Under the pieces are notes generated by a model. The model was not told where the DNA came from and did no database searches. It saw only the letters and a program-made list of their open reading frames with translations. Shown in pieces: positions 37,918 to 46,499 of a DNA stretch of 64,000 bases. The number at the start of each line of letters is the position of its first letter. Position 1 is the first letter of the stretch. Location of the stretch: the NCBI GenBank assembly GCA_021816865.1, contig JAKAWX010000005.1:62001-126000 (forward strand). Reading direction: 5' to 3'. The position numbers were made by a program, and so were the translations under genes. This DNA is from Thermoplasmata archaeon (GTDB taxonomy: Archaea; Thermoplasmatota; Thermoplasmata; Lutacidiplasmatales; UBA184).

Positions 37918-38598
37918 CCCGGGCTCGCCGGCCGCGCCCTCTTCCTCCTGAACCTCAAGACCTACCCCGAACACCTCGGGTCCCGCGCCGAACGCACCGC
38001 CCGCCTCCTGGAAACCGCCGGTCGTGAGCTCGGCGTGCCCGTCGCGATCGCCCCGGCGACGCCGGACCTCGCCCGGGTCGCCTCCCGGGTCGCGATCCCC
38101 GTCCTCGCGCAGCACGTCGACCCGGTCGAAGCCGGGCCGCGGACCGGCTTTGTGCCGGCCGAGGCGATCCGGGCCGCAGGGGCCTGGGGGAGCCTGGTGA
38201 ACCACTCGGAACACCCCCTCCCCACGGTCGAGGTCCGGTCGGTGGTCGACCGCCTCCACGCGCTCGAGCTCGTCGCCGTCGTCTGCGCCGGCGACGTGGA
38301 CGTCGCCCGCCGGCTCGCCTCGACGCGCCCGGCCTACGTCGCGGTCGAGCCGCCCGAGCTCATCGGGGGCAAGCGGGCGGTATCGACCGCTCGCCCCGAG
38401 GTCGTCTCGGGCGCGGTGGCCGCGGTGCGCGAGGTCTCCCCGTCGACCCGGGTCCTGTGCGGCGCCGGTGTCCACGACCGCCGTGACGTCCGGAAAGCGC
38501 TCGAGCTCGGAGCCTCGGGCGTCCTCGTGGCCAGCGCGGTGACGCTGGCCTCGGACCCCCGCGCCGCGATCGAAGAGCTGCTCGCGGGCTTCGTCTGA
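37918..38598 (+). CDS. tpiA: triosephosphate isomerase (archaeal type); start codon unresolved
   Basis: LFLLNLKTYPEHLG, VLAQHVDP, TGFVPAEAIRAAGAWGSLVNHSEHP, YVAVEPPELIGGKRAVS, VLCGAGVHDRRDVRKALELGASGVLVASAVTLASDPRAAI. Confidence 0.93.
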   Translation, partial: PGLAGRALFLLNLKTYPEHLGSRAERTARLLETAGRELGVPVAIAPATPDLARVASRVAIPVLAQHVDPVEAGPRTGFVPAEAIRAAGAWGSLVNHSEHPLPTVEVRSVVDRLHALELVAVVCAGDVDVARRLASTRPAYVAVEPPELIGGKRAVSTARPEVVSGAVAAVREVSPSTRVLCGAGVHDRRDVRKALELGASGVLVASAVTLASDPRAAIEELLAGFV

Positions 38599-38649
38599 GC
38601 GGCCGCGTGCGGCCCCCCCGTGGGCGGGCGCGAGCTCGGACGTGGCAGT

Positions 38650-39555
38650 TCAGCCCGCCGGCGGACACTCGACCTGGAACGTCGCGTGGAGGATCCCGAA
38701 CTCCCGCTCCATGCGGGCGCGCAGCGACTCCACGATGTCGATCGACTCCTTGAGGGACATATCCCGGACGGTGACGTGGGCGGTCATGCAGACGAGGGAG
38801 CTGCAGACCGACCAGACGTGGATGTCGTGGACCTCGGCGACGCCCGGTACCGCAAGCGTGCTTTTCGAGATCGCGTCGATCGAGATCCCGCGGGGGGTCC
38901 GCTCGGTCAGCACGTCCGCTCCCTCGCGCAAGAGGGGCACGGCCTCCCGGACGAGCACGCCCGCGATCACGAGGGCCGCGAGCGGGTCGACCCACGCGAG
39001 GTCGGGCCGGACCAAGAGGAGCCCGCCCGCGACCAGGAGCGCCCCCGTGATCGCGATATCGCTCGCGAGGTGGACGGCCACGCTCCTCAGGTTGAGGTCG
39101 CTCGACCGCACGGACCCCGGGGCGAGCACGCGGAGGTTGAGGGCCCGCAGCACGAGCGTGGGAACCGCGGCGAGGAGGAGCCACGCCGCGTCGACGGGGC
39201 CGGCAAAGGAGGTCGCGCGAACGAGCGAGTCGAGGGCTTCGTAGCCGAATACGAGGCCGGCCCCGAGCACGATCGCCCCGTTGACGATCCCGGCGAAGAC
39301 CTCGAGACGGTGGGTACCGAACGTGAACCGGTCGCTCGAACCGTCCCGGGTGCTCGCGAGCGCGGCGTACGAGATCGCGAACGCCGCGACGTCCGGCACG
39401 TTGTGGACGGCGTCGACCGTCAGCGAGAGGCTCCGGGAGAAGAACGCCCCGACCGACTCGATCACGAGGACCATGAGCGAGAGCCCGACGGCGATGCGGA
39501 AGCCGCGCAGCACCCGCTGCTGCGCTTCGCCTTCACCGTGGTGGGGAGTCGGCAT
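38650..39555 (-). CDS. cation diffusion facilitator (CDF) family metal exporter
   Basis: SLTVDAVHNVPDVAAF, FTFGTHRLEVFAGIVNGAIVL, LASDIAITGALLVAGG, DPLAALVIAGVLV, VHDIHVWSVCSSLVCMTAHV. Confidence 0.95.
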   Translation of the reverse strand: MPTPHHGEGEAQQRVLRGFRIAVGLSLMVLVIESVGAFFSRSLSLTVDAVHNVPDVAAFAISYAALASTRDGSSDRFTFGTHRLEVFAGIVNGAIVLGAGLVFGYEALDSLVRATSFAGPVDAAWLLLAAVPTLVLRALNLRVLAPGSVRSSDLNLRSVAVHLASDIAITGALLVAGGLLLVRPDLAWVDPLAALVIAGVLVREAVPLLREGADVLTERTPRGISIDAISKSTLAVPGVAEVHDIHVWSVCSSLVCMTAHVTVRDMSLKESIDIVESLRARMEREFGILHATFQVECPPAG

Positions 39556-39589
39556 TCCTCCGTACCGGGGACGGATCGCGGCGCGAGAC

Positions 39590-39853
39590 CTAGAGCGCGC
39601 TCGTGACGACTTCGCCGAGCTCCTCGATCACGGGCGCGAGGTCGGCCTTCGAGCCGGCCGTGCGCAGGCCGTGGTTCACGAGGTCGTCGACGATCGCCTG
39701 GACCACCGCGTCGAGCGACGCGCGGATCGCGGCGATCTGGTGGACCAGGTCGGGGTAGCTTCGACCCTCGTGGGCCATCGTATGGACGGCGTGGATGTGA
39801 CCTTCGATGCGCGCAAGCCGGCGTTCGATCGCGTGACGTTCCGACCCGGACAT
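39590..39853 (-). CDS. CsoR/RcnR/FrmR family (DUF156) metal-sensing transcriptional repressor
   Basis: RRLARIEGHIHAVHTMAHEGRSYPDLVHQIAAIRASLDAVVQAIVDDLVNHGL: DUF156 pattern; 34 nt upstream of the CDF gene, same strand. Confidence 0.9.
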   Translation of the reverse strand: MSGSERHAIERRLARIEGHIHAVHTMAHEGRSYPDLVHQIAAIRASLDAVVQAIVDDLVNHGLRTAGSKADLAPVIEELGEVVTSAL

Positions 39854-39876
39854 ATCCCCTCGGGGGGGAGGGGATA
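39853..39876. promoter_or_regulatory. candidate CsoR/RcnR-type operator palindrome TATCCCCT-N8-AGGGGATA
   Basis: Perfect 8-bp arms around CGGGGGGG, abutting the ATG of the DUF156 repressor. Confidence 0.65.
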
Positions 39877-40098
39877 CACCCCCGGGACTTAGCCCTGACG
39901 ATGCCGGTCGGTGGCGTTCGAACGACGTCCTCCGCCGCGAAGGACGGGACCGTCCCGCGCGCGGATCGGTACCGGCCCGCGAGAGGTTCGCCTCGTGCGC
40001 GGCCCGTCGCCGCCGTCCGGAGTCGGCTGCGTGGGCACGGTTTCATCTGCCCCTCCCGTCTTGGCCCCCCGGAGCCCTTCCCGGAGAACCTTGAAGGT

Positions 40099-41478
40099 AT
40101 GAGTCCAAGACGCCGACGCGCGGCACGTTCCTCCCGACGGCCCGCGACCCGGCGCCGTCGTCACTCTGGTCGCGGACGAGACCGGCCCCACGTGCGGCGG
40201 GAGAACCCAGAGGAGGCCCCCGGGGCCCTCGATTCGACCGGGAAGCTGGGTCCCGCCGCGCGCCGTCGGGGACGGGCGGTCGAAGAGGGGGCGCTGGGAA
40301 CGCCGCAGCGGGCCACGAGACCGCTGCGGATCGTGATGGTCGGTTGGGAGTTCCCCCCCAACCACACCGGGGGACTCGGCGTCCATTCCTACGAGATCAC
40401 GCGCGAACTGACGCGTCTCGGTCACCGGGTGCTCTTTCTCACGCCGTTCGCCGGACCGTTCACTCCGGTCGACGGCGTCACGTTCCGGTTTCCCGGAGAG
40501 CCCGTCGGGGACCCGGCCGCACGGTATCCTCCGGCGTACTGGTCGGGCGCGTCCCTCGACAGCCCGTTCGAGAACGCGACGGACGGGTACAACGCCTGGG
40601 TCGGCGGACTCCGCGACCTCGGGCCCGTGGACGTGGTCCACGTCCACGATTGGTTCGGAACGCTCGGCGCGCGCGAGCTCGCGGAGCGCCTCGGCCGGCC
40701 GCTCGTGATGACCGTCCACTCGACCGAGTACGATCGATCGCTCGGTCACCCGTGGGACCACATCCTCGCGCGCGAGCAGGCGGGGGTCGACGCCGCGCTG
40801 CGCGTGATCGCGGTCAGCCGTCATCTTCGCCAGCAGCTCATCGACCGATACCACGCCGACCCGAGCAAGGTGCGGGTGATCTACAACGCGGTCCGGCCCT
40901 CCGAGCGGCTCGAGCACATCGACCCCAAGAAGCGCGTGGTCCTCTACGTCGGCCGCCTCGCGGCGATGAAGGGCGTGGACACGTTCCTCAAGGCAGCGGC
41001 GCGGGTCGTCCCGGTCGTCCCGGACGTCCTCTTCGTGGTCGCCGGCGAGGGTCCGGAATACCCGCGCCTCCTCCAGCTCGCGGCGCGGCTCGAGATCGGC
41101 GACCGCGTGATGTTCCTCGGCCACGTCTCCGAAGAGGAACGCGAGCTCCTGCTCGCCGGTGCCTCGGTCTTCGTGCTACCGTCCGTGGTCGAGCCGTTCG
41201 GGATCGCCGCGCTCGAGGCGATGGCCGCCGGCGTACCGACGATCGTCTCAAGGACGAGCGGCGTCGCCGAGATCAGCTCGTCGATCTTCCGGGTCGATTT
41301 CTGGGACGTGGAGGAGTTCGCGAGCCGCATCGCCGAGCTGCTCGAATACCCGACGCTCCGCGCGGCGATGGGCGACCAGGGTCGCTGGGAGGCGCTCAAG
41401 GAGGGCTGGCCCGAGCGCGCCCGGGAGACGGTCGTGATCTACCTCGAGGCAATGGCCGCTCGGGGGGTGCCTCTCTGA
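40099..41478 (+). CDS. GT4 glycosyltransferase, glycogen/starch synthase-like
   Basis: LRIVMVGWEFPPNHTGGLGVHSYEITRELTRLGHRVLFLTP, VVHVHDWFGTLGARELAERLG, VLYVGRLAAMKGVDTFLKAA, VLPSVVEPFGIAALEAMAAGVPTIVS. Confidence 0.93.
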   Translation: MSPRRRRAARSSRRPATRRRRHSGRGRDRPHVRRENPEEAPGALDSTGKLGPAARRRGRAVEEGALGTPQRATRPLRIVMVGWEFPPNHTGGLGVHSYEITRELTRLGHRVLFLTPFAGPFTPVDGVTFRFPGEPVGDPAARYPPAYWSGASLDSPFENATDGYNAWVGGLRDLGPVDVVHVHDWFGTLGARELAERLGRPLVMTVHSTEYDRSLGHPWDHILAREQAGVDAALRVIAVSRHLRQQLIDRYHADPSKVRVIYNAVRPSERLEHIDPKKRVVLYVGRLAAMKGVDTFLKAAARVVPVVPDVLFVVAGEGPEYPRLLQLAARLEIGDRVMFLGHVSEEERELLLAGASVFVLPSVVEPFGIAALEAMAAGVPTIVSRTSGVAEISSSIFRVDFWDVEEFASRIAELLEYPTLRAAMGDQGRWEALKEGWPERARETVVIYLEAMAARGVPL

Positions 41479-42668
41479 GGGTCGTCCTCTACCTCCACCT
41501 CCACCAACCGTGGCGGCTCGCGCGGTTCCGGTTCCTCGACCTCGGCTCCGGTCGGTCGTACTTCGACCTCGAACGCAACCTCGCGATCTTCCGGGGGATC
41601 GCCGAGCGCTGCTACCGACCCGCGCTCGACCGGCTCGCCCGCGCGCTCGCGGAACACCCCGGCTTCCGCCTGAGCCTCTCGATCACGGGGACATTTCTCG
41701 AGCAGGCCCGCCTCGCGGCCCCGGACGTGATCGAGCGCCTGCGGGCTCTCTACGCGACGGGCCGCGTCGCGCTCCTCGCCGAGACGTACTACCATTCGCT
41801 CGCCTTCCTCGTCCCGCCGCCCGAGCTCGCCGAGGAGGTCGCCCAGCACCGGGCGATGCTCGAGCGCGAGTTCGGCGCGAGGCCGTCAGTGCTGCGGATG
41901 ACGGAACTCGCGTACTCCGACGACCTCGCGCGGTTCGCGGAGTCGCAGCGTTTCACCGGCATGCTCGCCGAAGGTTGGGAGGGAGTGCTCGGCGGCCAGC
42001 CGCCCACGTACCGCTACTGCGCGGCCTCGGCGCCGACCGTGAACCTTCTTTTGCGCCACTACCGGCTCAGCGACGACGTCGGGTTCCGGTTCTCGTCCCG
42101 GGAGTGGTCCGAGCACCCGCTCACCGCCGACAAGTACGCGCGATGGCTCGCCGCGACCCCGGGCGAGGTCGTCGGTCTGTTCATGGACTTCGAGACGTTC
42201 GGCGAACACCACGCCGCCCGCACCGGGATCCTCGAGTTCCTGAGCGCGCTGCCGCTCGAGGTCGCTCGCCACCCCCACCTTGAGTGGGCGACCGTCGAAG
42301 AGGCGATCGCGGGGCACCCGCGCGCGCCGCTGAGCGTTCCGGTGACGATGAGCTGGGCCGACCAGAACCGCGACCTCGGCGCCTGGCTCGGCAACGACCT
42401 CCAGCGCTCCGCGTTCGAGGCGGCGAAGAAGGTCGGGGTCGTGGCGCGGCGGTCCTCGGACCCCGCGGTCCTCGAGGACTGGAGGAAGCTTTTGACCTCG
42501 GACCACTTCTACTACATGTACGTGAGCGGCCACGGCGCCGACCAGGGCGTCCACCAGTACTTTTCGAGCTACGAGAGCCCGTACGACGCGTACGCGAACT
42601 ACATGAACGCGCTGACCGACCTTCGCCGTCGCGCCCTCGACCGGCTCGGTGTCCCCGTCCTCAAGTGA
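41475..42668 (+). CDS. glycoside hydrolase family 57 (alpha-amylase/4-alpha-glucanotransferase-like)
   Basis: LRVVLYLHLHQPWR, GRVALLAETYYHSLAFL, LRMTELAYSDDLA, VVGLFMDFETFGEHH conserved regions; start appears to be CTG in a CTGA overlap with the upstream stop. Confidence 0.92.
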   Translation: MRVVLYLHLHQPWRLARFRFLDLGSGRSYFDLERNLAIFRGIAERCYRPALDRLARALAEHPGFRLSLSITGTFLEQARLAAPDVIERLRALYATGRVALLAETYYHSLAFLVPPPELAEEVAQHRAMLEREFGARPSVLRMTELAYSDDLARFAESQRFTGMLAEGWEGVLGGQPPTYRYCAASAPTVNLLLRHYRLSDDVGFRFSSREWSEHPLTADKYARWLAATPGEVVGLFMDFETFGEHHAARTGILEFLSALPLEVARHPHLEWATVEEAIAGHPRAPLSVPVTMSWADQNRDLGAWLGNDLQRSAFEAAKKVGVVARRSSDPAVLEDWRKLLTSDHFYYMYVSGHGADQGVHQYFSSYESPYDAYANYMNALTDLRRRALDRLGVPVLK

Positions 42669-42693
42669 CGGATAAGGTCCCGGACGGGTGAGC

Positions 42694-43341
42694 TCAGCGC
42701 GCGAAGCCGTCGAGGAACGACCCCCACGCGTCCAGAGACCGGCGCACGCCGCGCTCCGCGTCGTGGCCCGCCTCGGGATCCGAGCGCAGGTGCCGTCCGA
42801 GCAGCCGGCGCTCGGCCGCCGAGTGGCCGACATCGGCCGTCACGTGCACCCGGAAGAAGGCGTGGGCGTCGGCCGACCGCAGGCCGTAGAAGGCCCGGAG
42901 CCCCCGGGACTTCTCGCGCGCGACCTCAGGAAACTGGGACTCGTAGGCGTAGAGCGCGCCCAGCGCTGACCCGATCGTGCCGTTGACCGTCTCGGCCTCG
43001 TACGCCCGAGAGAGGTCGACCGTCGCGGGGCCGGGGGGCGTCGCGAGACGACGTATCCCAAGCGAGCGCGCGAACCGCGACCAGAGCTCGGGATGGGTCG
43101 GCGCTCGTCCCTCCTCGTCGACGAGGTTCTCGAGCAGCACCCGGCGGTCCTCCGGGCGGGAGAGCCGCGCATACGCTCCGGCGACGTACCGGGGGAAGTT
43201 CGACTCGAAGTGGTAGTACTGCTGGGCGTACTGCCGGAGCGCCGAGAGCGGGAGGGTTCCGTTCGTCCAGGCCGAGTAGAACGGGTGCTTCAGGAGGTGC
43301 TGGCGCCGAACGATGCGGTCGAGCTCGTGGGTCGTCGTCAT
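42694..43341 (-). CDS. PqqC/CADD/TenA-like (heme-oxygenase-fold) protein
   Basis: LLKHPFYSAWTNGTLPLSALRQYAQQYYHFESNFPRYVAGAYAR, NLVDEEGRAPTHPELWSRFARSLG, HAFFRVHVTADVGHSAAER. Confidence 0.85.
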   Translation of the reverse strand: MTTTHELDRIVRRQHLLKHPFYSAWTNGTLPLSALRQYAQQYYHFESNFPRYVAGAYARLSRPEDRRVLLENLVDEEGRAPTHPELWSRFARSLGIRRLATPPGPATVDLSRAYEAETVNGTIGSALGALYAYESQFPEVAREKSRGLRAFYGLRSADAHAFFRVHVTADVGHSAAERRLLGRHLRSDPEAGHDAERGVRRSLDAWGSFLDGFAR

Positions 43342-43525
43342 CGTTTCCCGGAGTACGGGGAGGTAGAGGGACCTTTCGGTGCCGGCCGGAGCGTGCGGGG
43401 ACGACCGTCGCCGGCCCTCTTCGACCCCTCGCGGCTTCGAACCGAACCGTTATGGGCCGGCGCGCCCCCACCCGCCGACCGATGGAATCCGAGCTTCGGG
43501 GCGCCCGGCGCCCGACGCAACGCCG

Positions 43526-45391
43526 ATGATCACCCAGATCACGGGCAACGGCCGCCTTCTGGTCACCGTCAACGAGAACGGCGACTGGAACGAGCTCTTC
43601 TACCCTTACCCGGGCCAGTACCAGCAGTTACGCGAAGCTCGTCTCGGCCTCTACGACGTCCGGGAGTCCCGGTTCGCATGGCTGCGCCGCGGCAACGGTT
43701 ACGAGATCCAGCAGGAGCCGTTCGGCCCCGGCCATCTCCCCGAGTCCGTCTGGGCCGGGCACGGGATCCGAATCGCCGTCCGCGACCAGATCCACCCGAA
43801 CCACGACCTCGTGACCCGGGTCATTCGGGTCCGGGCCGACCCGCCCCGCCCGCTGCGCCTCTTCGCCTACCACGCCTTCCAGATCGCCGAGTCGATGTAC
43901 CAGGACACGGCGTTCGTCGACGACTCGACCCAGTCGCTCGTCCACTACAAGCGGGGATTCTTCTTCGAGTTCTTCTCCGAGCCGAACTTCGCCCGGGCCG
44001 TCTGCGGCGAGCACACGCTGAAGGGCCTGCGCGGGACCTACGTCGACGCAGAGGACGGGCGGCTCGAGGGCCGTCCCGTCGCCCACGGCGCCGCGGACAG
44101 CGTCATGGAGTGGGACATAGAGCCCACGTCCGACCGGGACACCGAGATCCGGCTCTTCCTCGCGGCCGGGAGAAGCCTGCCGGCGACCCGCCGCGTCCAT
44201 GCGTACGTCCAAACCGGAGGACCGGACCGCTTCGTCCGCGAGTCCGAGGCGTTCTGGACGACGTGGGTGCAGCGTCGCCTCCCGAACCCCCCCGACGGAC
44301 TGAGCGAGCTCGGCCGCAAGGTCTACCGGATGAGCGTCCTCCTGCTGCGGCACTGCATCGGGTCCACGGGCGCGGTGATCGCCTCCCCCGACACCCGATC
44401 GCTGGTCGCCGCAGGGGACACGTACAACTACTGCTGGTGGCGGGACGGCGGTTACGTGGCGAAGGCGATGGACGAAGCCGGCCTCTACGAGAACTCGGCC
44501 CGCTTCCTCCACTTCGCCCGCCAGTGCCAGAGCCCCGACGGCTCGTTCTTCCACCGGCACTTCCCGGACGGGGAGATCGGGAGCACGTGGCACCCGCCGC
44601 CGCACCTCCAGATCGACCAGACCGCGACCGTCATCGCGGCGACCTGGCACCACTTCAAACGCGGTGCGGACCCGGACATGCTCCTCGAGTACTGGCCGCT
44701 CGCGAAGGACGCGGCGAACTTCCTCGCGGGGTTCCGCAACGGTCCCGCGCGGCTCCCTTCGCCGAGCTTCGACCTCTGGGAAGAGCGGTTCGGGACGCAT
44801 GCTTACTCGACCGCCGCGGTCGTGCATGCGCTCGAGCGGGCCTCGCGGATCGCGACGGAGCTCGGCAAAGACGGCTCCGCGTGGCGGACCGCCTCCCGGG
44901 AGATCGGGGCGGCCGCGGTCGCCGAGTTCTGGGACGACGAGAACGGACGGTTCGTCCGCTCCCTGGCCCCGCGCGACGACCGCCTCGACGCGTCGATCCT
45001 GCTCGCGCTCAAGCTCGGCCTCGTTCCCTGGACCGACCCGAGGGCTCGTCGGGCTGTCGACGCGGTCGAGTCCCGCCTGTGGAACCCGAACCTGGGCGGC
45101 CTGGCCCGGTACGAAGGGGACGAGTACTACGGGCACGAGAACCCGTGGCTCGTGTGCACGCTCTGGCTGGCCGAAGCCCGGCTCCGGCTCGGCGAGCGCG
45201 ATCGTTGCCGGGAGCTCATCGAGTGGGTCGCCGGGCACGCGACCCCCACCCGCCTCCTCCCCGAACAGATCGACCGGACGACCGGAGAGCCCAAGAGCGC
45301 GACCCCGCTCACCTGGTCGCACTCCACGTTCGTGGACGTGGTCCACAAGTATGCCGAGTCCGAGCACCCGGGCGAGATCTCCGAAGAATAA
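43526..45391 (+). CDS. glycoside hydrolase family 15 protein (glucoamylase-like)
   Basis: ITGNGRLLVTVNENGDWNELFYPYPGQYQQL, YNYCWWRDGGYVAKAMDEAGL, LWEERFGTHAYSTAAVVHAL; ATG at 43526. Confidence 0.93.
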   Translation: MITQITGNGRLLVTVNENGDWNELFYPYPGQYQQLREARLGLYDVRESRFAWLRRGNGYEIQQEPFGPGHLPESVWAGHGIRIAVRDQIHPNHDLVTRVIRVRADPPRPLRLFAYHAFQIAESMYQDTAFVDDSTQSLVHYKRGFFFEFFSEPNFARAVCGEHTLKGLRGTYVDAEDGRLEGRPVAHGAADSVMEWDIEPTSDRDTEIRLFLAAGRSLPATRRVHAYVQTGGPDRFVRESEAFWTTWVQRRLPNPPDGLSELGRKVYRMSVLLLRHCIGSTGAVIASPDTRSLVAAGDTYNYCWWRDGGYVAKAMDEAGLYENSARFLHFARQCQSPDGSFFHRHFPDGEIGSTWHPPPHLQIDQTATVIAATWHHFKRGADPDMLLEYWPLAKDAANFLAGFRNGPARLPSPSFDLWEERFGTHAYSTAAVVHALERASRIATELGKDGSAWRTASREIGAAAVAEFWDDENGRFVRSLAPRDDRLDASILLALKLGLVPWTDPRARRAVDAVESRLWNPNLGGLARYEGDEYYGHENPWLVCTLWLAEARLRLGERDRCRELIEWVAGHATPTRLLPEQIDRTTGEPKSATPLTWSHSTFVDVVHKYAESEHPGEISEE

Positions 45392-45425
45392 TGGGCCTTC
45401 CGTCCCCCGCGGGCCCGAATCGCTC

Positions 45426-46373
45426 GTGCTCGGGATTGACCTTGGGGCGACCAAGGTGGTGAGCGGGCTCGTCGCCCCGGACGGCACGATCGTGCGCCAC
45501 AGCGGACGACACCTGCACGCGAACGACGGGCCCGGGGGCGTCATCCGTACGCTCGTGCGCAGCGCTCGCGCGTGCCTCGATGAGGCGGCGACGCCGCCGA
45601 AGGCGATCGGGGTCGCCGTGGCCGCGCAGGTCGACCCGCGCACGGGCACGGTCGTCCACGCGCCGAACCTCGGCTGGCGCGACGTACCCCTCGCCCGCCG
45701 GGTCGCCGAGGAGCTGGGGGGACCGGTCTACGTCGTCAACGACGCGCGGGCGGCCGCGTTCGCCGAGTGGCGTCTCGGCGCCGGCCGGGGGGTGGACGAC
45801 GTCTTCTGCCTGACCCTGGGGACGGGGGTCGGCGGTTCCGCGGTCGTCGGCGGCCGGCTGCTCGAAGGCGGCACGCACGCCCTCGGCGAGGTCGGCCACA
45901 TGACGATCGTCGTCGGCGGACGTCGCTGCCACTGCCCCAACTGGGGTTGCCTTGAGGCGTACGTGGGCGGCTGGGCGATCGCCGAGCGGGCCCAGGAGGC
46001 CGTCCGGCTCGATGCGACCGCCGGAGCCGCCCTTCTCCAACGGGCGGGCCGCGTCGAGGCGATCACCGCCCAGACCGTCTTCCTCGCGCACCGCACCGGG
46101 GACGCGCTCGCCGGCCGCCTCGTCCGCGAGACCGAGCGGTTCCTGGCGGACGGCACCGTCGGGATCGTGAACGCGTTCAACCCGTCGCTCCTCATCGTCG
46201 GAGGCGGACTCGTAGCGGGCCTGCCCGACTTCCTTCCGGTCATCGAGTCCGCGATCCGGGCCCGGTGCCAGCCGCCCGCCGCCGGCGCCCGTGTGGTGCG
46301 CGCCCAGCTCGGCGAGGATGCGGCGCTCGTCGGCGCGGCGGAGATGGCGCGCGCCACCGCTGGCCCACGGTAG
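45426..46373 (+). CDS. ROK-family sugar kinase
   Basis: VLGIDLGATKVVSGLV, VVNDARAAAFAEW, LTLGTGVGGSAVVGGRLLEGGTHALGEVGHMTI, CHCPNWGCLEAYVGG (ROK zinc motif); GTG at 45426. Confidence 0.93.
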   Translation: MLGIDLGATKVVSGLVAPDGTIVRHSGRHLHANDGPGGVIRTLVRSARACLDEAATPPKAIGVAVAAQVDPRTGTVVHAPNLGWRDVPLARRVAEELGGPVYVVNDARAAAFAEWRLGAGRGVDDVFCLTLGTGVGGSAVVGGRLLEGGTHALGEVGHMTIVVGGRRCHCPNWGCLEAYVGGWAIAERAQEAVRLDATAGAALLQRAGRVEAITAQTVFLAHRTGDALAGRLVRETERFLADGTVGIVNAFNPSLLIVGGGLVAGLPDFLPVIESAIRARCQPPAAGARVVRAQLGEDAALVGAAEMARATAGPR

Positions 46374-46499
46374 CCCGGGCCCCGATCGGCCCCCCCAGCG
46401 AAGACGGGCGTGGCGGGCCACGGTCGACCGGACCGAAACGACCGTCCGTACCCCGACGCCCGCCGGACCGGGCCCCCCCGCGCCGTCGGAGCCGGGCCG

